Source: a virus
DNA length: 34,405 bases
Strand: one strand, 5' to 3'
IMG/VR virus record: IMGVR_UViG_3300027708_000198
Coordinates: 1-34,405 of that record
Both the position numbers and the translations under genes were made by a program. The notes beneath the pieces were generated by a model. The model did not search any database. It was not told the DNA's origin and was given only the letters and a program-made list of their open reading frames with translations. Of this stretch, positions 17,148 through 25,739 are shown piece after piece. Each line of letters begins with the position of its first letter. Position 1 is the stretch's first letter.

Positions 17148-17306
17148 TTTTAACCCTTCTATAGTACAACCAGTACTTGTGCTTACAGTTCCTGAAATTA
17201 ATACGTCTCCACCAATAAGTCCGGGGCCAACTAATACTGTATATTGAGTTGTTATTGATGGATTTTCAGTATAAACTCCTGGGTGGATAATTACTACTTT
17301 TCTAAG
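17148..17306 (-). other. Coding stretch bridging two fibre frames (frame change)
   Basis: On the minus strand, 53 sense codons in the frame of the downstream fibre gene precede its ATG, beginning LRKVVIIHPGVYTENPSI and continuing 'YTVLVGPGLIGGDVLISG'. The 'IHPGVYTENP' motif is typical of right-handed beta-helix modules. It continues the end of the upstream fibre ('PVASITKALT', stop TAG at 17302-17304). The frame is closed upstream by TGA at 17307-17309, so a frame change must fall within a few bases around the ACT codon at 17305-17307. Confidence 0.7.
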
Positions 17307-20300
17307 TCAACGCTTTAGTAATAGAAGCAACTGGTTTAAGCAAGTCACCATTACCAGTGGTGTCGTTTCCATCTATTTGGCTAACGTGTATTTCACTGTC
17401 ATAACCAGCAAGATTTAATGCTGATGTAGAAGCATAAGCTGTATTCCAATTACCGGTTAAGGTATTAATAGCTGTATTGAGAACTAACTGACTAGTAAGA
17501 GTTCTAGTTAAAGTTAAAGGTGTCAGAAGTGCTGTAGCAGCTGCAACATTTGTTTGATAACTATTAAACGTAGTATTAGTTACTAATTGCCCAGTTAAAG
17601 TATTAGCATCTGTTCTTGTTAGTAAAGTAGCAGATATGGTATTAAGATCTGTAGTCTTAACTAAAAGACCAGTTAAAGTATTTGTAGTTGTTGTAAGTGT
17701 TAATAAACTACTAAGAGTATTAGTCGTAGTTAAAGGTGTTAAAAGACCAGTTAAAGTATTTGTAGTTGTATTAGTAGTAAACTTTGTTCCAGTTATTTTC
17801 GTATCTGCTAACGAAGCAATCCATGAAGGGTCAGAGTAGGATTGATTTGTATATACACCATTAGTAACTGTATCTGCATTACCTGTTACATTACCAATTA
17901 AATTAGCACTTAGAGAATCAATACGTATATTTTTATCTGTCCAATCAATATTAGCTGCCGATAAAGGTTCGGTAGTAAGACCGGAGAATAATGTCCAAAT
18001 ACCTGGTACCTGTCCTCCAGCTCTTCTCACTAATCCGGTATGGTTATAGCCAAGAGGAGCTTGAGAAAAATGAGCCACTAAACCTATATCTAAAACATTA
18101 GCTCCGTAATTATTATCATTAAAGTAAATAAGGTTATCACCAACAACTAAATTTTTAGCATCAATATAAGTAGCTGAACCTGCTATAGTTAAATTACCAA
18201 TAATAGAAACATCTCCTGGAAATATAGCACTGTTAGGTAAGCTTAATGTAACCGTTGAACCAGATTTAGAAGCATCAATCTGATTAGGTGTACCACTAAC
18301 TGCAGTTATAAAAGAACTTAAATCATTAGTTAATACAAGAGTTCCGCTAGCGTCAGGTAAATTAATATTTCTATTTTCCGTAGCAGTTCCACTTAAGGTT
18401 GTTCTTTGAGTATCATAACCAAATTGAATGTAACCTGAACCTGTTGTATTTATTGAACCACCACCGGCTGATGTATTGATATAACCGCCAGCTGCTCCTC
18501 CACCAACACCTAATATAGCTGCTCCTCCTGATGTGTTAATATAGCCGCCTGGTGAAGCGTCATAATTATTACTTCCAGTACCAGCTGATGTATTAATGTA
18601 TCCACCCGAAGCACTATAATTTCCATCTGAAACTGCACCACTTGTGTTTATATAACCACCATTTGAAGCCCCACTTGCACCAGAAGGAGATTCATTTTCA
18701 ATCACTTTCCCGCCACTTGTATTAATATAACCACCATCTCCACCATTAAGAGTATTACTAGCTGATGTATTAATATTTCCACCACAATTATAAAGACAAG
18801 CCGATGTATTAATAGAACCAGGTTGGGTCCAACCGTTACTCCCTCTCATTATAATACAACCACCATTACCACCACCATCTGGCCAACCTCTTAAATCTAT
18901 ACAACCACCAGAACCACCGTTATCATCAGTTGCGTAACCACCGCTGATATTAATCCAACCAGCAGAACCACCCGAAGCATGTCCTTCTGTATGGCCTCCT
19001 ATAGCAATAAAACACCCACCGTTACCGACTGGATAACCATCTGCAGAATAAGATCCTGAACTTGTATCAATATAACCGCCAATTGCACCATTATAACCTC
19101 TTGTAATAATATTACCACCTCCATTTGATGTATCAATAGATCCGCCAGAAAGCCCGGGCACACCAAACATATCACCAGCACCAGATGTATTAATATTTCC
19201 TGCACTTCCTCCGTTAGTGTTGTGACCACAACCACCTGTCATATATATACATCCACCATTGCCACCGATACCCGGGTCACCGCCAGGTCCACCGATTAGA
19301 TTAATAAAACCACCGGGCCCCCCTAGTGCATAATTTGAATTTGTCCCGTTAGGGAAATGTAATAGATTATCAGAGCTTAAAATTACTTGAACCGTTCCGT
19401 TGTCGAGTCTGTCACTAGGTGGAATATTTACACCTGTAAAAGCTGTAGTTTGTGTCGAACCATTACCGAAAGTAACACTAACAGTATTAATAGTACCTTG
19501 GGAGGAGAGATTATTAACGTACGTATAGTTTGCACTGACTGCAGTTATATTAGAACCTATGATAAATGAATCGTTAGCTGATACATCTACTATATTATTG
19601 TACCCTCCTAAAATACCAGAATTGTTAGCTTTAACAATATTACTACAACCACCACCAATTGTTGTATTTGATGCACAAGAGTTGTTAAAAATACCACCAC
19701 CAATTGCTCCATATGCATTAGAGCAAGTAGAATTAGCATTAATATGATTCTCCCAGCCTCCAGCAATTACAGAACTACCACAATCTGAAATAAGATTGTC
19801 CCCGCCACCACCGATAACTGATGCCCAAGATACGTGACAGATACAATTACTATACCCTCCAGATATAGTTGAACCACACCCTTCAGTTCCTGATAATTGT
19901 GTAATATAATTTTGACAACCGCCAGCTACTATAGAATAATCGCCTGCAGATATATTATGATAACCTCCACCAATTACAGCATAACTACCAGAAGCAGTAT
20001 TATTACCCAATACAGGTCGAATATTAGTACCACTTAAAATATATGCTTGGGTTGAAAGTTTTGAAAAATTAGTATCAAGACTTGTTGTAGTTTGATAAGC
20101 TGTATTCCAATCAGCACTTGTATTATGTACTAAACTATTAACACTATTGTCCCCGCTTTGACCGAACAATGTAATTATATCAACACCACTAGATAGATAT
20201 TGCCCGAATGTGTTTATACTACCATTTGTATAAAGATCGTTTGGTACGTATAAATTATTATCTGTACTTAAAATAACTTGAACAGTACCATTATCAAGTC

Positions 20301-20706
20301 TATCAGTAGCACCTTGTGTAATACCAATATAGTTGGCTGCAGATATTGTTTGTACAGTTAAAAATCCGTTTAAAGCACTTAACGAAGTTGTATTAGCATT
20401 AAGATATAAATTATCGGAAGATGTATTTTGATACGCAGTATTCCAATTACCGCTATTAGCAGCTAGAAACGCATTTGTTATATCTAAACCTGCAGATAAT
20501 ACTGTTATAGAAACATTTGAAGAAGCTGTACTTACACTTAACGCAGTTAAAAAAGAATAGAGATCAGTTTGTGCACTAAGATAGCCGTATATAGTTCCCC
20601 AAATGTTACCTGTAGCAACAACATTAATATTATAGTGATCAGTTGTTGTATCAACTGATAATACAATATTTTCACTAGTTGTATTAACTATAATATTCTC
20701 GCTCAT
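17302..20706 (-). CDS. Large fibre-like virion protein, 1134 aa (N-terminal part)
   Basis: A 1134-residue protein starting MSENIIVNTTSENIVLSV, with a strand-rich N-terminus (GNIWGTIYGYLSAQTDLYSF), two 'DRLDNGTVQVILS.DN' modules, Gly/Asn repeats (GGGYHNISAGDYSIVAGG type, about 235-370), the shared 'SANYTYVNNLSSQG', and a long 'GGYINTSGG' region (about 440-760). It then has a beta-strand part with 'DASGTLVLTNDLSSFI' and 'FNDNNYGANVLDIGLVAHF', followed by 'LLTPLTTTNTL' linker repeats. It ends 'DGNDTTGNGDLLKPVASITK' ALT, the usual lead into a beta-helix, and then stops at a frame change into the next fibre gene. Its ATG overlaps the stop of the 113-aa gene (TAATG), so translation is coupled. Confidence 0.75.
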   Translation of the reverse strand: MSENIIVNTTSENIVLSVDTTTDHYNINVVATGNIWGTIYGYLSAQTDLYSFLTALSVSTASSNVSITVLSAGLDITNAFLAANSGNWNTAYQNTSSDNLYLNANTTSLSALNGFLTVQTISAANYIGITQGATDRLDNGTVQVILSTDNNLYVPNDLYTNGSINTFGQYLSSGVDIITLFGQSGDNSVNSLVHNTSADWNTAYQTTTSLDTNFSKLSTQAYILSGTNIRPVLGNNTASGSYAVIGGGYHNISAGDYSIVAGGCQNYITQLSGTEGCGSTISGGYSNCICHVSWASVIGGGGDNLISDCGSSVIAGGWENHINANSTCSNAYGAIGGGIFNNSCASNTTIGGGCSNIVKANNSGILGGYNNIVDVSANDSFIIGSNITAVSANYTYVNNLSSQGTINTVSVTFGNGSTQTTAFTGVNIPPSDRLDNGTVQVILSSDNLLHFPNGTNSNYALGGPGGFINLIGGPGGDPGIGGNGGCIYMTGGCGHNTNGGSAGNINTSGAGDMFGVPGLSGGSIDTSNGGGNIITRGYNGAIGGYIDTSSGSYSADGYPVGNGGCFIAIGGHTEGHASGGSAGWINISGGYATDDNGGSGGCIDLRGWPDGGGNGGCIIMRGSNGWTQPGSINTSACLYNCGGNINTSASNTLNGGDGGYINTSGGKVIENESPSGASGASNGGYINTSGAVSDGNYSASGGYINTSAGTGSNNYDASPGGYINTSGGAAILGVGGGAAGGYINTSAGGGSINTTGSGYIQFGYDTQRTTLSGTATENRNINLPDASGTLVLTNDLSSFITAVSGTPNQIDASKSGSTVTLSLPNSAIFPGDVSIIGNLTIAGSATYIDAKNLVVGDNLIYFNDNNYGANVLDIGLVAHFSQAPLGYNHTGLVRRAGGQVPGIWTLFSGLTTEPLSAANIDWTDKNIRIDSLSANLIGNVTGNADTVTNGVYTNQSYSDPSWIASLADTKITGTKFTTNTTTNTLTGLLTPLTTTNTLSSLLTLTTTTNTLTGLLVKTTDLNTISATLLTRTDANTLTGQLVTNTTFNSYQTNVAAATALLTPLTLTRTLTSQLVLNTAINTLTGNWNTAYASTSALNLAGYDSEIHVSQIDGNDTTGNGDLLKPVASITKALT
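17438..17622. repeat. 185-nt duplicated fibre-linker segment, copy 2
   Basis: Gap-free match to 16276-16460 (see there). It lies about 1.2 kb away in direct orientation and could support recombination between fibre halves. Confidence 0.8.
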
Positions 20707-21047
20707 TATTGGGTAATATCTGGTACAATTTGCCAGGTACCTGTTATATAGGTTTTATTAATACCATTAGGAAATGTTATTTGTATATCGTATTTGTATG
20801 TACCAAAAGGAATTGTAATAAGAATAGGAGGTATTTGAAATACTCCGTTAGTTCCATCACTTATAACAATATGTCCGTTATTTGTAGAGAGTTCTAAAGC
20901 AACCGGAGAATCAACATCCTCTCTTAATTGCATTCTTATAGTAGAATCTGTTATATTTACTGGTACTCCACTTAAAGTAATAGTAACAGAATCAATACCA
21001 TTCCAGGTATCACCACGTAAATGTGCAGGTATAGTATACGAAAGCAT
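20706..21047 (-). CDS. Small beta-sandwich virion protein (BppU-like)
   Basis: A 113-residue protein that is almost entirely beta strands: 'YTIPAHLRGDTWNGIDSVTI', 'GVPVNITDSTIRMQLRED', 'SPVALELSTNNGHIVISDG', 'NGVFQIPPILITIPFGTYKY' and 'TYITGTWQIVPDITQ'. This pattern matches the small Ig-like phage proteins, related to the N-terminal domain of BppU-type upper baseplate proteins, that occur next to fibre genes. It probably attaches or organises the fibre encoded just downstream, to which it is joined by a TAATG stop/start overlap. It has an NNTAAATA octamer 5 nt before its ATG. Confidence 0.6.
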   Translation of the reverse strand: MLSYTIPAHLRGDTWNGIDSVTITLSGVPVNITDSTIRMQLREDVDSPVALELSTNNGHIVISDGTNGVFQIPPILITIPFGTYKYDIQITFPNGINKTYITGTWQIVPDITQ

Positions 21048-21052
21048 ACTAT

Positions 21053-21060
21053 TATTTAAT
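21053..21060 (-). promoter_or_regulatory. Late-promoter-like octamer ATTAAATA
   Basis: ATTAAATA on the minus strand, 5 nt before the ATG of the 113-aa gene; same octamer as at 22973-22980 and 6190-6197. Confidence 0.45.
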
Positions 21061-21067
21061 CAAATTA

Positions 21068-22966
21068 TTAAGCTGGAGCTTCACCACCACCTGTTGTACC
21101 TGCGTTAGTAATAGGTGGTCCGCCTGCTGGAGCTCCTCCTGCTTCTACACCTGGAGTAGCTGCACCAACTGGAGCTGTACCTCCAAAGGCTGGAACCTCG
21201 CCTTCTGCACCAATAGGTGGTAATTCTCCTCCTGTTGGAACTCCCCCACCGCCTACCGCTCCTCCAGTTGCTCCTCCTCCCTCTATACCTAAAGCAGCAG
21301 CCTGTTGCTCTCTGAAGTTCGGTCCCATTTGTTCAATCTGACTAATTTCCCATCTAAAGGCAGCATCCTTTCTAAGCCAATCTCTATTCTCCTTCATGAG
21401 CTCATCAGACAAACCGAGATAATACTTTTGAGCATAAGAAGGAGCTACAGATTGATTTGCTGTAATCTTACTAAAGTTATCAAACTTAATATCAAGTAAC
21501 TGCTGATCCCTCATTGCCATGAAGGTAGAAGGTACGTTAAACTCTGCGTGAATAGAACGCTCTTTAAGTTTATATTGCTTCCAAAGACCTTTTAATTTAA
21601 GGTGAGCTATAAAAGTATCTCTAATTGAAGTAGCAAATTGACGTTGAATACGAATAATGAAACGAGCAAAACGAAGTTCATCTCTTGTTATTTCAACACC
21701 ATCTTTAAAGGTTTGTGCATCACCAATAAACCTTGAAGAGGGTATCTTTAATGAGTTATAAAGCTTCTTAAGGAAGTAATTTAAGTCATCAAGCTGACCG
21801 AGGTTTTGACCAGCGGGTAAAGAAGATACATCAGAACCATTTCCCTGGGCGTCCTTTGTAAACCAATAAGCATCAAGCATGGATTGAGGATCATATACAT
21901 TAGTTGTTCCTCCCTTTCCACCGCCGCCAGCAGATGTATCAAAGTTCTTTTTAGACCAATACTGCTGCATTAATCGACGAAGATAAGCTTCAGCTTTAGG
22001 AGCTGGCATATTACCGGTATAGATAGAGAACTTTAAACGTTCTGGAGCTCTTACTAAACGGTAAATAACAATAGAGTCTTCAATGAGAGATAGCTGACGA
22101 TAGGCCCTCTTTGCATTCTCAATATAAGGTAAACGAATAGATTTATATTCATTCCAGATACCGGAATGAACGTACGTGACCTGTGCCTTTTGCATGAAGA
22201 ATAACTCTTCTTGATCCTTTTGATTAACTGAAGTTGATGGACCGAGAACAGGCTTACGTATTAAGAAACCTTTGACCATTTCATTCTGCACGTTTTGATA
22301 TACAGGGTTAATAAGCTCGGCAGGTATTGATATCATACCGATAATACCGAGATGAGGACGCTCATCATCAATAATATTTTCGTAATATAACTCTCCGTCA
22401 ATTAAAAATTGACGAAAATACTCCCAACCAGAATCTTCCAAATCAAAGATCTGAACAAACTTTTTAAATTCTTTTTCTATTACGTCTTTTACTTCTTTTG
22501 TATATTCCCCTCTTAAGCTAAAATTAATGATAATATCGTTTTCATCCTTTACTACACATTCATCAGCTATTTCATCTAAACAATCGGCTACCTCAGCATA
22601 GGCCGCCATACGACGGTAATCTGTTAGTCTTCTATTCTTATCCTTATCAACGTTAGCATATATAAAAGCCTGATAATCCTTATTAATCATTATACTGCTG
22701 GGGGTACCAGCAGGTGCTTGTTGAAAGGAAGGTTCGTTTAAGAAGACAGATTCATCTTGAATCATCTCTTCTCTCTTCGGTGCAGCTCCTTTAAATAGAG
22801 GGAACTTTGGATTCCTTTGCATCATGCTATCAAGAATTTGATAAGCATAAGGAAGCCTAGAAACGAAAGCACCTAATAAAGTCGTAGACGGAAAAGCCTG
22901 ATCATTAACAGGACCGGTAGAATTTCCTGGAATAGCATTATTATATGTATACGAGGTATTAATCAC
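21068..22966 (-). CDS. Portal vertex protein (T4 gp20-like)
   Basis: A 632-residue portal protein (T4 gp20 is 524 aa), forming the dodecameric DNA gate at the capsid vertex. Family-typical stretches include 'YRRMAAYAEVADCLDEIADE' (about 118-137) with following beta-strands 'DENDIIINFSLRGEY', the wing/stem region 'ENAKRAYRQLSLIEDSIVIY', 'RAPERLKFSIYTGNMPAPKA', 'LYNSLKIPSSRFIGDA' and 'RDELRFARFIIRIQRQFATS'. Translation probably starts at GTG 22964-22966 (GTG ATT AAT ACC). The C-terminal about 75 residues are an unusual Gly/Ala/Pro-rich tail (GGGATGGAVGGGGVPTGG) not found in T4 gp20. It is the clearest sign that this is a T4-type virion locus. Confidence 0.9.
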   Translation of the reverse strand: MINTSYTYNNAIPGNSTGPVNDQAFPSTTLLGAFVSRLPYAYQILDSMMQRNPKFPLFKGAAPKREEMIQDESVFLNEPSFQQAPAGTPSSIMINKDYQAFIYANVDKDKNRRLTDYRRMAAYAEVADCLDEIADECVVKDENDIIINFSLRGEYTKEVKDVIEKEFKKFVQIFDLEDSGWEYFRQFLIDGELYYENIIDDERPHLGIIGMISIPAELINPVYQNVQNEMVKGFLIRKPVLGPSTSVNQKDQEELFFMQKAQVTYVHSGIWNEYKSIRLPYIENAKRAYRQLSLIEDSIVIYRLVRAPERLKFSIYTGNMPAPKAEAYLRRLMQQYWSKKNFDTSAGGGGKGGTTNVYDPQSMLDAYWFTKDAQGNGSDVSSLPAGQNLGQLDDLNYFLKKLYNSLKIPSSRFIGDAQTFKDGVEITRDELRFARFIIRIQRQFATSIRDTFIAHLKLKGLWKQYKLKERSIHAEFNVPSTFMAMRDQQLLDIKFDNFSKITANQSVAPSYAQKYYLGLSDELMKENRDWLRKDAAFRWEISQIEQMGPNFREQQAAALGIEGGGATGGAVGGGGVPTGGELPPIGAEGEVPAFGGTAPVGAATPGVEAGGAPAGGPPITNAGTTGGGEAPA

Positions 22967-22972
22967 TAGTAT

Positions 22973-22980
22973 TATTTAAT
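22973..22980 (-). promoter_or_regulatory. Late-promoter-like octamer ATTAAATA
   Basis: ATTAAATA on the minus strand, 6 nt before the GTG start of the portal gene and about 28 nt after the terminator of the preceding unit, so it would restart transcription. Confidence 0.5.
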
Positions 22981-23007
22981 AAAGAAAGGGGTAAACATCA
23001 ATACTAT

Positions 23008-23034
23008 AAAAAGAAAAAAGAGCCATAGGGCTCT
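23008..23034 (-). terminator. Intrinsic terminator, minus strand
   Basis: AGAGCC (23019-23024) and GGCTCT (23029-23034) form a 6-bp stem with a 4-nt loop. On the minus strand a run of TTTTTTCTTTTT follows. It lies between the 78-aa gene and the portal gene. Confidence 0.85.
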
Positions 23035-23064
23035 CTTTTCAGTAACTCATTTATTTAGTTAGAA

Positions 23065-23301
23065 TTAAAACGCCCAATTAACAGCAGATCCGGCAAGAAC
23101 TTCTGTAGCTCTGGCTAAGGCTGTTTCATTAGTCCAGTTACCTGCTGCTGTATACTCAGCATCTCCGCTCCAAAGTACAATACCTTTAGGTAATCCCTTA
23201 ACTCTAGCAATAATCTTCTTCTCGTGAAAAATATCTCTAACGGCTTGAACCTCGACGCTATCGATAGTAATTGATTGTTCGGCTTGTAAAACGATTTTCA
23301 T
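23065..23301 (-). CDS. Hypothetical protein, 78 aa
   Basis: A 78-residue protein, MKIVLQAEQSITIDSVEVQA then 'KGLPKGIVLWSGDAEYTAAG' and 'TNETALARATEVLAGS'. Compact alpha/beta, no membrane segment, no recognised family. Similar short 'Ts..V..D......V.ar..g.p..i.LW.g..Y..i..Wtd' proteins sit among structural genes in aquatic T4-like phages, suggesting a minor virion or assembly role. It is followed by an intrinsic terminator and preceded by an AATAAATA octamer 11 nt before the ATG, so it forms its own unit. Confidence 0.7.
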   Translation of the reverse strand: MKIVLQAEQSITIDSVEVQAVRDIFHEKKIIARVKGLPKGIVLWSGDAEYTAAGNWTNETALARATEVLAGSAVNWAF

Positions 23302-23312
23302 ATATGTGTATA

Positions 23313-23320
23313 TATTTATT
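23313..23320 (-). promoter_or_regulatory. Late-promoter-like octamer AATAAATA
   Basis: AATAAATA on the minus strand, 11 nt before the ATG of the 78-aa gene, in the 42-nt gap after the ASST-like gene. Confidence 0.45.
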
Positions 23321-23343
23321 CTAAATAGTTGCTTTTTTCTATC

Positions 23344-25668
23344 TTATATTTTTTTTGTTATAAATTTGACATTTGATGTTTGCCCTAATATTTTTCGTGA
23401 TATAATTTTCGTATTTGGAATTGATAACGCAGAAGGAGGTAAATAGCGATCCTTATAATGGGAAAAATTTTGTTTAATTTCGCCTTCAGTTAAAGGTCTA
23501 TCGTAGATGTTTATAACAGGTATAGCACCATCAATTAATTCTTCATCACTATCCCAACGAGCCCCTATACGAATTGCGTCCCCAACACTAAATGCTAACC
23601 CTCCTGCTGCACCTTGTGCAGAAAGGGCACCGTTAACATATGTAAATACATCTGTACCGCTTACCACCATAGTAAGGTTATACCACGTATCAGTTTGATA
23701 ACCTGTTGAATAAAGACCATCCCAGTAACCTGGATAATAACCGCAAAAAATAACACCAGGGTTTCTTACTTCTATTGCATAGTTAATAACCCCATGTGCA
23801 AACGTTTCACAAACAATACACGGTATTCCTGCTACAAAGTTATTAATCTTAAACCATGTATTAATAGTATAAGATGATAGTGATACACCTAAGTTTGGAC
23901 CAAACGCCCATGAGTTATTAGCACTAGCTCCAAATTTAAATATCCCTCCATTTTCTGCACTCCAAACTGTGTCGTTTTCAAAATAAAATTCTAAACCGGA
24001 TACAGAATCGACCCAATTTCCAGACCCTGAGTACGTAGCTGCATCGAGATTTAAAAGAAGACCATTTGTAACCAAGGTAGTCGGTACGTAGTTTGTTATT
24101 AATTTTGTTTTATTTTCAGGAGGTAAAATATTATAAACAGGTCCTACTGATAGTGGGGTTATTAAAGTGTTTAAAGGTTGCCCTGCTGTATGTCTTAAAA
24201 ATTCTATATCTAAAAACGATTTAGGAAATTTTATAATTCTGTAATTTCTGTTATTAGTTCCATCATGTCTTGTATCAAACGATAATACTTTTCTTACATG
24301 ATTATTAACACCGTCCACTGATCCCCTATATTCAACCATCTCCGGGTTACTAGTTGGAAAATTTATAGCATGAGAATATGTATTATCTTCTTCTTTTATT
24401 ATTGTATAGCTTCCAATGTATGGTGAAGTAGGGTTAGACGGTGTAACCCGATCATCTGAAAATATAGAAGAACGGTGATATGCAACTCCATTTACCGGAT
24501 CGATTTCATAAATTACCCCTCTTGCATTCGGTCCTGCATACGGAGGATCAGCAGGAGAGTAATCCCCGTGAGATTGATTATCATATATTGATATAACAAC
24601 ATTACCTGCTGTTAAAGGGTCTATATCTGTATGCCATCTTGCATCATGCTGTCCGTTTGCACCACTATACTGATATCCGTTATAATACGGTTCACCAATT
24701 ATTGTTCCGTAATCTCTGTCTAACCATTTTGTATTAACAGTTGATAGAGAGTTGGCAACAGTTTGTAATTTTCTTGGATTAGATGCATAAGGAATAGTTC
24801 CCATAGGAACATTACCTTGTAAATTCCATTTTAATTCTTTAGTAGTGTAATCAATACAAAATACTGATGAAGTGTCTCTAGCACTTATTAATATATCCCT
24901 ACTTATAGGATGAACATCGATAGAATTAAGATGATATACTTCAGCTACTGTATCAGTAAAATAATCATTACTAAACCAATCCCAAACTACATTACTATCC
25001 TTATCTTGTTCTTGTATATAAAAACCGTTAGTAGTTCCATCTGTATAACTAAACGAAATTATATTACCGCTTATACTAAGTGGTAATGATATTTCTTGAA
25101 CATCGTGTTGATCAAAATGCCAAGCATAATTTGCTAAGTTGTAATCTTTTGCATCTAAGTAGTCGTTACTAATTTGTATTACAGTTTTTGTAGGAGTTGG
25201 ATTATCACTATTTAAAACTACCCTATTTGAGGAAAGACCTCTATGTAAAGAGGTTGGCATAGTACTATTACTAATATACCAAACCGGTACGCCGTTGTGA
25301 TCAAATACATTGTAATAATTTCCATCACCTCCAAACCCAGCTATATTAGCATCGGTGTAATAACCTTCAACATAATTAACAGTTGGAGAATAGGAAACAG
25401 CAATTGGTTCTACCCCTTGAGGTAAAAATCTTATATAATAAGATTTGACACCATCTGTTATTAATAAATAGTCATTAGCATTTAATTCAGGTGCAGTTAA
25501 GCTTACATTATTAACAGCTATTGTATAACTAAGAGAGCTATCAATAGCTTGTCCGGTTTCAATACAATAATCAGTTATAGACGGATCAAAAGAAGGATAT
25601 AACGAATTACTGTTACAGCTAACTGTTAAACCGGTTATAGTTGAACCTGATGAAATTATTTTAAACAT
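23344..25668 (-). CDS. ASST-like beta-propeller fused to LamG domain
   Basis: A 774-residue protein. Residues 1-90 resemble the cadherin-like beta-sandwich found before arylsulfotransferase (ASST) propellers ('LYPSFDPSITDY'). Residues about 100-500 match the ASST propeller pattern: 'GVPVWYISNS', 'FDQHDVQEIS' (His188), 'VYHLNSIDVHPISRDILISA' (His246) with 'TTKELKWNLQG', 'GQHDARWHTD' (His341) with 'GNVVISIYDN', and 'YSHAINFP' (His433). Bacterial ASST transfers sulfate between phenolic compounds through a histidine intermediate. The spacing of these histidines is broadly similar, but activity is unproven. Residues about 535-740 form a LamG-type lectin domain ('YTINTWFKI', 'DTWYNLTMVVSG', 'VNGALSAQGA', 'IYDRPLTEGEI'). 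It sits among fibre genes and has no signal peptide, so a virion role is inferred. Confidence 0.7.
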   Translation of the reverse strand: MFKIISSGSTITGLTVSCNSNSLYPSFDPSITDYCIETGQAIDSSLSYTIAVNNVSLTAPELNANDYLLITDGVKSYYIRFLPQGVEPIAVSYSPTVNYVEGYYTDANIAGFGGDGNYYNVFDHNGVPVWYISNSTMPTSLHRGLSSNRVVLNSDNPTPTKTVIQISNDYLDAKDYNLANYAWHFDQHDVQEISLPLSISGNIISFSYTDGTTNGFYIQEQDKDSNVVWDWFSNDYFTDTVAEVYHLNSIDVHPISRDILISARDTSSVFCIDYTTKELKWNLQGNVPMGTIPYASNPRKLQTVANSLSTVNTKWLDRDYGTIIGEPYYNGYQYSGANGQHDARWHTDIDPLTAGNVVISIYDNQSHGDYSPADPPYAGPNARGVIYEIDPVNGVAYHRSSIFSDDRVTPSNPTSPYIGSYTIIKEEDNTYSHAINFPTSNPEMVEYRGSVDGVNNHVRKVLSFDTRHDGTNNRNYRIIKFPKSFLDIEFLRHTAGQPLNTLITPLSVGPVYNILPPENKTKLITNYVPTTLVTNGLLLNLDAATYSGSGNWVDSVSGLEFYFENDTVWSAENGGIFKFGASANNSWAFGPNLGVSLSSYTINTWFKINNFVAGIPCIVCETFAHGVINYAIEVRNPGVIFCGYYPGYWDGLYSTGYQTDTWYNLTMVVSGTDVFTYVNGALSAQGAAGGLAFSVGDAIRIGARWDSDEELIDGAIPVINIYDRPLTEGEIKQNFSHYKDRYLPPSALSIPNTKIISRKILGQTSNVKFITKKI

Positions 25669-25704
25669 GGTTTTAAGCTAAAGCTGTTTTAAGCTTATCA
25701 GTTA

Positions 25705-25712
25705 TATTTATT
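25705..25712 (-). promoter_or_regulatory. Late-promoter-like octamer AATAAATA
   Basis: AATAAATA on the minus strand, 36 nt before the ATG of the ASST-like gene. It is the only member with a leader of ordinary length. Confidence 0.35.
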
Positions 25713-25739
25713 GTTAGCTCTATGAGTAACATAGCTTAT

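Noticed and set aside
25720-25734. CTATG-AGTAA-CATAG hairpin after the S53 gene as a terminator
   Set aside because: Only a 5-bp AT-rich stem without a following T tract; too weak to call.
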